Shown in pieces: positions 43,442 to 53,652 of a stretch of 64,000 nt of DNA. Both the position numbers and the translations under genes were made by a program. Source of the stretch: Lycium barbarum (taxonomy: Eukaryota > Streptophyta > Magnoliopsida > Solanales > Solanaceae); NCBI RefSeq assembly GCF_019175385.1, contig NC_083343.1, forward strand, positions 52,536,457 to 52,600,456. Reading direction: 5' to 3'. A model generated the notes under the pieces. It worked only from the letters and a program-made list of their open reading frames with translations, was not told the DNA's origin and did not search any database. Every line of letters begins with the position of its first letter. Position 1 is the first letter of the stretch.

Positions 43442-46332
43442 TTTTTGCGCATTTAGAAAATTGGGAATAATTTTGACTTGTAAGAAATAAGGTCATGTTT
43501 TTATTTTATTTAACATATGTGATATTCATGAAAGATATTGATGCGGAAATACGGAGGATGGCTAAGGGCAAAATTGGAATTTTGGAAATTGGTTTCGGGA
43601 ATTACAAATAAGATCTTGATGAATTGGGATAAAAAAAATAAGAGAATTGAGGCCCAAATTGGGAGGCTTGGCCGGCCATGGTCCATGGTCTTGGCCCAAG
43701 CCCATAAGATTAGTCATGTGAGTTATCATGCGACTAATTAATATATGAGGGACAAGTCTTCATTTTCACCCTAGAACTTTCAAGACATTAAAACAAAGAG
43801 AGAGAAAGGGAGCCAAGAGCAAGGGTTTCGGCCCTAGCAAGAAAAAAGAAGAATTGTTTTTTCTAGGCTTCAATCTTGATCCAAAAATTATAATTTTCTA
43901 GAAGTATTACCATCTCAAGGATGCTCTTCAACATGGTATAATTTTTAAGGCAAGAAAGTGCTTGTGTTGCCAAGTGGAAGTTTGAAGAAAAAAAAAAGGT
44001 AAGATTTCTATTCTTTTATGTTATGGAAGAAGTATATATGTTATAATGATTAGAATTGAATGAGAATTATGGAATTGAGATGTGGATGTATGAAAGTGTA
44101 GGTGGCCGTGTGTTATGGGGAGGATAAGGAAGATGAATTAAAGTTCATTTAGTTTGTTAGTTGTGTCGTTGAGACATTTATGACGTAAATAAAGATTTAA
44201 TGAGTTAAGTCGGCATTGGAATTGGTTATGCGTCGTTATGGGAAATTATGTGATTTTGGTATATTTTTATGCAATTATGGAAGTAAGATTCTAAATGTGA
44301 ATTATGGATATTGTTAATGAATTTGGAAGGAAACAATGTGAGTTAGTAGGTTCGTCATAGTTGTTGACGCTTCGGATAGAATATGGAAAGTGGCTGATTG
44401 CTTGAATTCATGTATATTGCTTGGAATATTATTGGAATACGTTTGAATAACCTTGAATGAGAAAATGAATACGATAATGTTGATGTTAGTTTGATGTTGT
44501 GAAGTTCAAATGAAAGTTGTCGCTTTATGTAGAAAAGAAGAATATTGACGTTAGACCTATTTTGTTGTGATTTGTGATGTCTTTGGTATTGTGGGTTGTT
44601 GTTGATGATATATTGAGCCGAGCTAAGCCTCGGGGATGTTATATGTATAGGGGAAGTTCTGCCAAAATTTCGGTAGACAAATATAAAGTTGAGTGAATTC
44701 TTAAAGTCTTGCAATTCCTAATTGGTAACTTTGACCATTTGTAGATTCTGAGCGAAACGGAGTTTGATTTTGGGCAAGCGTAACGAGCGCGAAAGGTATG
44801 TAAGGCTACCCCATTCCTTCTTTTGGCATGTCCTAGGTATACTAGGTCGATATTTGAGCCCCGGAGGCAATTCTGTTCATGGAAATCCGAATTGGAAATC
44901 GAGTACTATTCATTCAATTGAATTGAACTATAAAACTCATATTTTGTTGAAAAGTGATAAAATGTCCGAAACTTTTGTAAATGTAATCGAATCGCTTCGA
45001 AACTCCTATGTATGATTCCATAGACCCCAAATGTCTGTGATTCATGTCCGCCACCTCGACTCGACCCGAGGTGGGCCCGCTAACCCCGAGATTCCTTTGT
45101 TTGCTCTATTAGGCTCGTTTTTGTATAATGTCGGCAATGGACTTTTGATTATGAATTTGGCTATCGTAAAATAATGTTTTGATTGCCACGATATTCTAAA
45201 TTATATTTTCAAGCATAAATACCATTTTGGAAATACTTTTGTGAGATTAACCCCGTATTGGCTAATGGTTCGAACTACTTTAACTAATGAGTTAACATAT
45301 GATTTTATCAAGTTTCAAAAGGTGTTTTGATAAATAAATTGCATTGTTTGCTCACGACTCCGCTCGTGCCCTTGTTATGACTTCGTTCACCGGTTCCCGG
45401 GCCGGTTATGGTTCGTGCGCGCTATGATAAATTCGGCCGTATGCTGTGTTACGGTTCCCGAGACCTCGCCATAGGGCCGGGTTCCGTTTGGAGTTATTCT
45501 GTGATATGGCTGGTGATATGTTATGATGATATGTGTCTTTGGAGCTGTACGGAGATTTGAAACCTTCTGGAGTATGCTGTGTGTGGCACCAGCGTCGGAG
45601 TGGTGACCACGTTCCTGAGCCCTTTGCATGATTTTTTCTTGCATGACATATATACATATGTTTTCAGCACAGACTCTGATGTACTGATTTGGTATTTTCT
45701 CTCTGTACCTTTTTATGTCAGTTATGGTTCGTATTTCTGTACTCTATGCTTTACATGCTCAGTACATCTTTCGTACTGACCCCCTTTCTTCGGGGGGGCT
45801 GCGTTTCATGCCCGCAGGTACAGAGGTTCGTGATCTGCCAGTGTAGGCCACATATTCTGCTATCACAGAGTGCTCCTTTTGATCCGGAGCTCACATTTTG
45901 GTACATATGTCTTTTGCTACGTATATGTCTCTGTACATTTGACTAATTGGGTACGGCGGGGCCCTGTCCCGTCATATGTCTTCGTTTTGATTTGTAGAGG
46001 CCTGTAGTCATATTGTGGGTCATGGGTCAAGTGCGTGTGTTCGCTTTGTTTATGATTTACGTCTTAATGCGGTCCTATCTGTTATGGCGGCCAGGGTGGC
46101 CCATATGTTTGTATATGTGTATATAATCGGCGATGTGTATTCCGCCGCCCCTTTTGACTTTGGATATGATATTTTTTGCACGCGTGACCGCTTAAGACAA
46201 TATTTGATTTTGAATCTATTTTAATGATTAATATGAGATCTGAGATAATCTATAATATGACGATTTGGTATGTTTGTCTGTCCGGGTGCCCAAGTAGGGC
46301 GCCAGTCGCGGCCCACGGGCTGGGTCGTGACA
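43442..46332 (+). mobile_element. D2 LTR, copy 2, 5'-truncated
   Basis: Starts in TTTTTGCGCATTTAG, so it lacks the first 14-15 bases of copy 1. Otherwise very similar to copy 1, apart from a few substitutions and a short deletion near 44090. Confidence 0.9.
45747..45826 (+). other. Three-hairpin LTR module, D2 copy 2
   Basis: Same sequence as at 42237-42316. Confidence 0.75.
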
Positions 46333-46336
46333 GAAG

Positions 46337-46348
46337 TGGTATCAGAGC
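46337..46348 (+). other. D2 primer-binding site, copy 2
   Basis: TGGTATCAGAGC. Confidence 0.9.
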
Positions 46349-47303
46349 GGTTTGTCCTCGGAATGTCTACAGGTCGTGTCTCGTAGAGTCCTGTTTATCG
46401 GTGTGTTGTGCACCACATCTATAAACAGGAGGCTACAGGACATTTAGGGTGTTCCCTTTCTTTGAATCTTAGATCGTGCGATAGAGCCAGCCGTAGGAAA
46501 TGAATCCCTTCTACTAACCCTTAATTTCAGCTGGAGAACGGTATCGGTGTAAGACAGTGACTGAGGATATTGGAAGCTACACAGTACACAGGTAAGCAAT
46601 GGTATGGAAGATGTATGCTGGGTAAGGTGTTTGAAATACGATTGAAATATAAAGTTGAAGATTGAACAGAAAAGTAAACAGGAAAGTGCCTCCGATGCCG
46701 TTTGAGTTAGGCATGTGAGGTAAGTTTCAACATTTTCATACTTTTATTTGAAATTGTTAGCCCTGTGTGGCTATGACACGACATGATACGATATATATAT
46801 ATACGTATATGTGTTGGCCCTGTGAGGCATGGTTGGTATTTTCTGCGTGCAGGTTTTAGGATAGTAAGAAATACAGAGGAACCTCTGCCCAAATTTTTCC
46901 AGAAATATAAAAAGGAGAATAAGATATAAGTTCTTAATATGTCTTGAAAGTCGATACCGATAGGGGTAAATCTATTATGTTGGCTTAAAGTTCAAGAGAT
47001 ACCCTCCATGTCATTCGCGAGAAGCCTCATCCTTATTTGGGAAATTTTATTTCGAGGAAGCCTATATGAGCAGCGATTCGCAACTTATTTAAACGGACTA
47101 GAATATGTTCCAACCCCATTTTGCTTTAGAAAAGCCTGCGTCGAAGGGAAAAAATGTCCAACGATTAAGTTTCATTTTATTGGAAGGATACGAAGTGTAT
47201 GACAGGAAGTTGAGAATTAAATGGTTCGCTCACGACTCAAAAATATAAATATAAATATGGTGGTAATTTTGTGAATTAAGATTCCGCGATGTTCGTTGGA
47301 CTC
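46349..47303 (+). mobile_element. D2 internal region, copy 2
   Basis: Non-coding and related to 24381 onward in element C, including the part (AATATGTCTTGAAAGTCG and beyond) missing from copy 1. Ends at GACTCTAG, fused at TAG to the C LTR. Confidence 0.8.
46389..46431 (+). other. Leader stem-loop with GTGCAC loop, D2 copy 2
   Basis: CCTGTTTAT/ATAAACAGG, GGTGTG/CACATC, loop TT + GTGCAC. Confidence 0.7.
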
Positions 47304-47610
47304 TAGATATATATATGTTTTGAGAAGTAATGTGTTACGATAGCCTTGTCGGCTCGTTTATGGCGAGGATGTTCCCTTATATATTATGAAAGCCTTGTCG
47401 GCTTATGTACTATAATGTCTGTTGAAAGCTATACCTCCCCAGGAGACAGGTTGTTGTGATACGTCTAAATAATGCGACAGTTTTGAGACGACGTCTTGCC
47501 TTGGTATTGATAAGTCTGTATTATGCTAGTTGTGGATGATTATAGTTAATACGTACATACGAGTGTCCAGCTCGGGCACTAGTCACGGCCTACGGGGTTG
47601 GGTCGTGACA
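47304..47610 (+). mobile_element. Element C 3' LTR, right end
   Basis: Matches the last 307 bases or so of the C 5' LTR (from TAGATATATATATG, 24058). About 0.9 kb of C LTR between 39898 and here is missing relative to the 5' LTR. Confidence 0.88.
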
Positions 47611-47615
47611 CCGTC
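47611..47615 (+). repeat. Target duplication CCGTC, right of element C
   Basis: Pairs with 20338-20342. Confidence 0.9.
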
Positions 47616-47920
47616 AGGACCATGTTTTGAGGGAGTGCCCGTTTAAGAATGGTTCCCGTGGTTCAGCGCAGCCCACTGGGTCGGTTGCTGGTTCATCTCC
47701 CCCTTCTGTAGCTATGCGGTCGACACCGGCAGGCCGCGGTAGAGGTCGTTGCGGAGCTCCCGGTTCTAGCGGTCCTTCAAACCGCACGTATGCTTTGGCC
47801 AGCCGGCAGGATCAGGAGGCGTCACCCGATGTAGTTACAGGTATACTACTTATCTTCTTCCGAAATGTATATGTGTTGATTAATATAATTTTTCCCTGGT
47901 TACTAGTGGAATTCGGATAA
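47616..47920 (+). pseudogene. Family A gag copy 1, C-terminal part
   Basis: Resumes the interrupted second Cys knuckle (DHVLRECP-type), then SAQPTGSVAGSSPPS, GRGRGR and TYALASRQDQEASPDVVTGI. It ends ILLIFFRNVYVLI...VEFG with a TAA at 47918-47920, just where protease would begin. The C terminus is nearly identical to that of copy 2 at 53652. Confidence 0.85.
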
Positions 47921-48128
47921 AACCCGAATAGATATAACCGTTTGAGGTAGCTATTCATACAGATAAAAAGTGAATGTTGAGAATTTAAAAGGCTAAGTCG
48001 GTACCTACATAATCAAAAAAATAAAAGACCCTCTTTAGATCGGAGTGAGACCCGTTACGAGAACCTTCCGGAAATTGTTAAGGCCCCGACTTGCCCTAGA
48101 TTACGTGAAAAGGGCTGTCCGGGGAAGT
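47921..48128 (+). mobile_element. Family A copy 1, spacer before 5S-like segment
   Basis: Non-coding. Its last 100 bases (48027-48128) are the block shared with copy 2 and D1. Confidence 0.65.
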
Positions 48129-48212
48129 GGGTGCAATTATACTAGCATTAACGCATCGAAATGCATTAAAGTTTTGAGGTTAACCGTACTAGGGCCAGAG
48201 CAATTTTGGGAT
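48129..48212 (+). other. 5S-rRNA-like segment, A copy 1, truncated
   Basis: Corresponds to 5S positions 1-84. The box A region is mutated (AACCGTA for AAGCGTG). Box C is deleted by a 390-bp loss that begins after GGGAT. Confidence 0.7.
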
Positions 48213-48377
48213 ACTGGTTACACCACTAATTAAGGCTAGAAAGTCCTAGTACAACGATGTCCGGGAATAGAAAGACAGCGAGTACGAAAAAGGGGATAGC
48301 AATTGTAACGTTTGGAAATTTTTGAAGGAAAGACAGAGACCTCCCCGAAGTATTATGAGACCCCATAAGGTCAGTTA
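48213..48377 (+). mobile_element. Family A copy 1, pre-polypurine spacer
   Basis: Short non-coding stretch matching 54337-54500 of copy 2. No gene seen. Confidence 0.7.
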
Positions 48378-48397
48378 AACATTCGAGGACGAATGTT
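48378..48397 (+). other. Pre-polypurine hairpin, A copy 1
   Basis: AACATTCG-AGGA-CGAATGTT, perfect arms. Confidence 0.8.
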
Positions 48398-48399
48398 CT

Positions 48400-48413
48400 A
48401 AAGGAGGGGAGGA
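48400..48413 (+). other. Polypurine tract, A copy 1
   Basis: AAAGGAGGGGAGGA before the central LTR. Confidence 0.9.
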
Positions 48414-48715
48414 TGTTATATCCCGTATTTTGCACGTTCGGATAAATTGGGATAATCAAGACAAGTTAAGGACAAGGCTACAATTTTATCTTGTTTAATA
48501 TATAAGTTGTTCATGAAAATATTGACGCGGAAATATTGAGGAAGGCTAAGGGAAAAATTGGAAATTTGGAGAATAGTTTCATAAATTGCAAATTGTCATG
48601 AAATAAAAGTGGGCTTGGAATGAAAAAAAAAAAATTGGGCTTGAATTAATTGGCCAAGGTGGCCATCCACCTTAGTGGGCCAAGGCCCGTGTGAGAGCCC
48701 ATTACATGCTATTAA

Positions 48716-48734
48716 AAGATGACAAAGTCATCTT
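48716..48734 (+). repeat. Inverted repeat at the A TATA-like region
   Basis: AAGATGAC-AAA-GTCATCTT, eight-base arms, directly after CTATTA. Confidence 0.6.
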
Positions 48735-50680
48735 ATTTATCATCTTCACTTTAGAAAGTTCAAGAAAATTTGAGAGACAAAAAAATGAAGGGCCATTCGG
48801 CGAAGGTGCTCAAAAATTGAGCCTTCAATTTTGATCCCAAAAAAAATAATTCCTCCTAGCATTCCTACTAATTTGAAGGTCCACTTCAACGTGGTATAAT
48901 TATTTAAGCAAGAAAACTTCTCTTGGTGGCAAGTGGAAAATTGATGAAAAGGTGATAATTTCTATTCTTTTACATGTTATGGAAGATTTATATATGTTAT
49001 AGTGAGTCGAATTGAATGAAAATCATGGAAATGTTATGTGTTGTGTGTGGGCCGTGTGGGTGTGTTGTATGTGTGTGGCAGTGTGGTGTAAATTGGTGGA
49101 GGAAGGATGAATTAATTTTATTTAGCATGTTAGTTGTGTTGTTGTGGCCTTTATAATGTAAATGAAGGTTTAATGGTTCAAGTCGGCATTGAAATTTGTT
49201 GTGGGTTGTTGTAGGAACTTAATGCGATTTTAATATGGTTTTATGTAATTGTGGAAATGGAGTTGCTAAAGTGTGCATTGTTATTGTAGTTTATGAATTT
49301 GAAAGAAGAAAATGTCTTGTTGTAGTTCTTGTTGTATTTGGATGGTTTTGGATGGAATGGAGGTTGGTTGGATAGTTTTGAATGTTATGCGAATAGTTTG
49401 AAATGTACTTGAATATGTAAGCAATTGTGAATTGAACGTAAATGGAAAGTCGTCAAGTTTATAGAAAGAAGTTGTTAATGTTGGAATGTGTTTTGAATTG
49501 ATTGTCGATATTGTTGGATTGTTGGAATAACTGTTGGCACTGTTGTATTTTTGGCCCAGTTGAATTCTCGGGGATGGTGCATTTACAGGGGAAATGCTGC
49601 CGAAATTTCTGTAGATTAAGTGTTGGCTTAAAATTGGACTCTAAGTGTTGATGGCTAATGTTTGATATGTATGAATATTGTTGTAGATCTTGCGAAGTCA
49701 AAGACTAAAGTTCGGATTAGCGTAGAAAGCGGGCAAGGTATGTAAGGCTTAACCTTTTCTTCTTTGGAATGATCCTTATGAAATAAGTATATGACGTATA
49801 TGTATGACTTCAGAAAGATCCTTATTCTTAGAGCCACTAGGATGCCTAACGTTCTTGATTTCCTATAAGCTGTTCCGTATGGTTTTGATATGTATCCATG
49901 ACGTTCGATGATGTGTATCTATGATGTCCAAAGTTTGGCCAATATGTCCCGAATAGCATGTGAGAAACAAATGATATAACTACAGTTTTGACCTTCCAAA
50001 TGTTAACATATTCGATTGTTCCATCGGGCCTTTCATATGTTTGATATGTACATAAGATTCCAAAAGTTCTATTTGATTTGATCCATAACGATATCCAAAA
50101 GATTTTGACATGATTATGGTTGTGATTTTCCAAAAATGGTTTCTGAAACGCTTATAGAACACGTTCTGTACTTCAAACGCTCGTAACTTTCTTATGCTAA
50201 TTCCGATCGAACTTGTTTCTGAGTCCTCAGATGTTGGTAAATATATTTGTCCATCGAGTCTTGGAGTTTTATTCATTCAGTTATATGCATATGATTTTGA
50301 TACGTATCTATGACTTTTCAAGCTCTATTTGAGATGTTCCGAGTTGTCTACTATTCTTGTCCATTTTCGATATGGGTACGCTCGATATAATCGAGCTTAT
50401 TATATGAATGAATAACGAGATAAGCATAAAGAATTTTGTTTCTAAAGAGTTCTGTATGTTTTGATGTCCCTAACTTTCGTAAGAAATCTCGGATTTGCTT
50501 GAATGTCCGTAAAAGTTCTGTGGTAAAAATGTCCGAAACTCTCACATACTAACTCCGATTGATTCGGGACGTGTTTATGATCTTCAAATGTCGGTAAGTG
50601 TACCTATCTATTGAGTCTGGATATGTGTGCATATGGGTTCTTACTGCTCTGTTCGTGCGAGCCTCAGTATGTTATTCACT

Positions 50681-51075
50681 GCGGCCCGGGCCAGGTTCTG
50701 TTATCGTGCATCTTCCTCTACATTTTTCACCGCGTCCCTCTCCCTTACGGGCCGGGTTCTGTTATATGTATGTCTGTATATGATGATATGGGGATGGCGG
50801 CCAGGATGGCATATGATGATTCTGTTCACCACGTTCCGCAATAGAGGGCCGAGATCTGTTATCTGCATATACGGTACATGATTCTGACATGCATTGATTA
50901 CCCTGTCCACCGCGTCCCTCACTAAAGGGCCGGGATCTGTTACACGCATATATGGTATCTGATTTTGGCATCGGATGATTCAGTCCACCGCGTCCCTTAC
51001 CAGAGGGTCGGGATCTGTTATAAGATTCTGTTCACCGCGTCCCTCACTAGAGGGTCGAGATCTGTTATATGTATA
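50681..51075 (+). repeat. GTCCCTC/GAGGGCC hairpin array, A central LTR
   Basis: Six or so copies of CACCGCGTCCCTCACTA(G/A)A-type hairpins followed by GGGCCGGGATCTGTTA, with irregular spacing. Repeated at 56799-57190. The short frames here on both strands are by-products of the repeat. Confidence 0.7.
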
Positions 51076-51420
51076 GATACGATATATGATTCTGATATGT
51101 TTGGTTTGTATCTGGAAAGTAAGCATTTTGGCATTATGTATCCTCTGTACTTCTTCGGACATATGATATCAACATACATGATCTGTGTCTGGAAAATAAA
51201 TATTCTGACATTCCAGATCCGTACTTCTTCTGACATATGACTTCGGCATATACGATCTGCGTTTGGAAAACAATCATTCTGATATTCTGGGTCTGCACTT
51301 TTCTGACATATGACATCTGCATATATGATTTGTGATTGGGGAAAATAGCGCTTTGGTAATCTGGATAATGTACTTACTTTTGTATCGTTGTTCCGGTTAT
51401 GGTTCTGCTTTCTGTATTTC

Positions 51421-51500
51421 ATGCCTTACATACTCAGTACATATTCCGTACTGACCCCCTTTCTTCGGGGGCTGCGTTTCATGCCCGCAAGTATAGACGC
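51421..51500 (+). other. Three-hairpin LTR module, A central LTR
   Basis: CAGTAC-ATATTCC-style loop-GTACTG; CCCCC-TTTCTTC-GGGGG; CTGCG/CGCAA with one mismatch. Confidence 0.7.
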
Positions 51501-51935
51501 TTATTGTGGTGATCCACCAGCCTAGGGTGTCCATTCTGCTACTTTGGAGTGCTCCTTTGATCCGGAGCCCACACTTTTGGTACAGATCATTCTGTTGTAC
51601 ATATTTATGTGTATATGACTATTCAGGGGTACGGCGGGGCCTTGTCCCGTCACATGTTTCTGTTGTCTTTGTTAGAGGCTTGTAGACATGTATGTGGGTC
51701 GTGGGTCGCATGTGATCAGTGACGTCTATGTGGTTTGTGTCCGGCTTTCCTATACCCTACGATAACCTGATCAATTTATGTGTTATAATATAAGTAATGA
51801 TTTAAATGATATGTATATGGTTTTGTATTCACGAAGTCCTTAATAGGAAACACAAGTGAAATTTGGTCAGTAGGTATGTATGAGTGTCCATCTCGGGCAC
51901 TAGTCGCGGCCTACGGGGTTGGGTCGTGACAAAAG

Positions 51936-51947
51936 TGGTATCAGAGC
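51936..51947 (+). other. Family A primer-binding site, copy 2
   Basis: TGGTATCAGAGC, four bases after the LTR. Confidence 0.9.
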
Positions 51948-51987
51948 GGTTTGTCCTCGGAATGTCTATAGGCCGTGTCTAGTAGAG

Positions 51988-52030
51988 TCTTGTTTGTCGG
52001 TGTGTTGTGCACCACATCTATAAACAGGAG
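51988..52030 (+). other. Leader stem-loop with GTGCAC loop, A
   Basis: CTTGTTTGT/ATAAACAGG outer stem (with G-U pairs), GGTGTG/CACATC inner stem, loop TT + GTGCAC. Confidence 0.7.
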
Positions 52031-52122
52031 GCTACAGGACATTTAGGGTGTTACCTTTCTTTGGATCTTAGATCGTGCGATAGAGCTGTGCTATTAGGAT
52101 GATTTGTTTCTGACCGACTGTT

Positions 52123-53652
52123 ATGCTTTCAGGGATGTCTCCGAAGAAGGCGACGGCTGCCCAGAAGGGCAAAGCAGTGGCAGGAGAGACCAACCAGATA
52201 CAGAGAGTTACTCGGGCTCGTGCTCAGACTATGCCCGATATAGCACCCCAGTCAGAGGGTTCTGCTACACCCCCACCATTGGAGGAGCCTGGAGCAGCAG
52301 CCGCTGCCACCATGGATCAGGGGGCGGCTCCACCAGTAGCCCCAGAGGCTCCAGCTCCCGAGCCTCCAGCTCCTCAGCCAGGGGCGGAGGATAGGGCGAT
52401 GAGGGATGCTGTACAGTTATTGACGAGGCTAGTAGCAGGGCAGGCTCGCAGACGCGGGCTAGGGGGTGATGATGTGGATAGATGCGACAGTTTGAGGGTT
52501 CGTGATTTCTTGACCTGCAATCCCCCAGAGTTCTATGGTTCCAAACCCGAGGAGGATCCCTAGGACTTCATTCGACAGATGCAGCGTACGCTGAGATTAG
52601 TCAGAGCTTCTGAGACTGAGTCTGTTGAGCTGGCTTCATATAGACTGCGTGATGTGGCGGTTAATTGGTATGAGTCCTGGGAGCTGTCCAGAGGCGAGGA
52701 TGCTCCTCCAGCTGTATGGGATGAGTTTACAGCCGCCTTTCTCGGCCATTTTCTGCCTCTCGAGATCCGACGAGCGAGGGTTGACAGATTTTTGCAGCTG
52801 AGACAGAGGGGCAGGAGTGTTCGGGAGTACAGCCTAGAGTGTGACTCCCTAGCCAGATATACGCCCAGCATCGTAGCTGATACGACTGACAGGATGCACC
52901 GGTATGTGATAGGGTTGGATGATTACCTGGTTGATAGTTGTATGTCGATGGCATCTCAGTCCGGGATGGATATTGCATGGTTGCAGGCATACGCACTGGG
53001 AATGGAGGACCGACATAGAGGGCGTCAGCCCGATATGGATTGTGACAGGAGATTGCCCAAGAGAGCTAGACCAGCTGGTTATTCTGGGGAGTTTTGAGGC
53101 GGGCAGCCTCAACAGCACATTAGACAGCCTTCTCAGCCAGCGCGAAGTGCACCCCCGCAATCTACTGGTGAGAGATTTGATAGCACAGGATACTCAGGAG
53201 CTGGACAAAGTTCCAGGGCTTCGGGTTCGCAAGTAAGTACAGGTGTCAGTCAGTCAAAGCTACCCATGCCTAGGTGTTCTTACTGTGGGAAGCCTCACCC
53301 AGGGAGGTGTTATTGTGCTATGGGTGCCTGTTTTTTTTGTGGCCGTCAGGACCATGTTTTGAGGGAGTGCCCGTTTCAGAATGGTACCCGTGGTTCAGCC
53401 CAGCCCACTGGGTCGGTTGCTGGTTCATCTCCCCCTTCTGTAGCTATGCGGTCGACACCGGCAGGCCGCGGTAGAGGTCGTTGCAGAGCTCCCGGTTCTA
53501 GCGGTCCTTCAAACCGCACGTATGCTTTGGCCAGCCGGCAGGATCAGGAGGCGTCACCAGATGTAGTTACAGGTATACTACTTATCTTCTTCCGAAATGT
53601 ATATGTGTTGATAAATATAATTTTTCCCTGGTTACTAGTGGAATTCGGATAA
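52123..53652 (+). pseudogene. Family A gag copy 2, two stops
   Basis: One frame from 52123 (or the Met of MSPKKATAAQKG at 52135) to a TAA at 53650-53652, about 509 codons. It has a TAG at 52561-52563, right after FYGSKPEEDP, and a TGA at 53095-53097. Ala/Pro-rich N terminus, Gag domain (ASYRLRDVAVNWYESWELSR, GLDDYLVDSCMSMASQSGMD), knuckles CSYCGKPHPGRC and CFFCGRQDHVLREC (intact CX2CX4HX4C), GRGRGR, then the same short tail as copy 1 (GILLIFFRNVYVLI). It stops short of protease. The first stop is shared with copy 1, so it predates the duplication of the internal region. Confidence 0.88.

Larger units (their letters stand above)
39899..47303 (+). mobile_element. Element D2: tandemly duplicated LTR-leader, right end lost
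   Basis: Starts TGTTATATCCCGCG inside the C 3' LTR. Order: LTR (39899-42823), 608 bp of internal region, second LTR lacking its first 14-15 bases (43442-46332), 971 bp of internal region, then a junction with C LTR at about 47304. No 3' LTR, polypurine tract or coding region remains. The expected left target TTGAT (39894-39898) has no right partner, consistent with a deletion. Confidence 0.8.
20343..47610 (+). mobile_element. Element C: large non-coding LTR retrotransposon (LARD-like)
   Basis: TGTTATATCTCG at the left, GGGTCGTGACA at the right, CCGTC on both sides. Parts: 4.0-kb 5' LTR, initiator-Met primer site, a non-coding internal region (about 3.2 kb without D1), polypurine tract, and a 3' LTR interrupted by D2. 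I see no Gag, protease, RT or integrase motif in either internal piece. Long LTRs with a conserved non-coding interior match the published class of large retrotransposon derivatives. It must rely on proteins from other elements. Confidence 0.85.
48414..51931 (+). mobile_element. Family A central LTR, shared by both internal regions
   Basis: 3518 bp, TGTTATATCCCG to GGGTCGTGACA. Preceded by a polypurine tract and followed by a primer site, so it acts as 3' LTR of copy 1 and 5' LTR of copy 2. No target duplicate at either edge. Contains TATA-like CTATTAAAAG with an overlapping inverted repeat (48716-48734), a hairpin array (50681-51075) and the three-hairpin module (51421-51500). Confidence 0.92.

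Noticed and set aside
50598..51422. Clusters of short Ser/Arg/Pro-rich frames on both strands, repeated at 56716-57440
   Set aside because: By-products of the GTCCCTC hairpin array in the A LTRs; overlapping frames on both strands and no conserved start.
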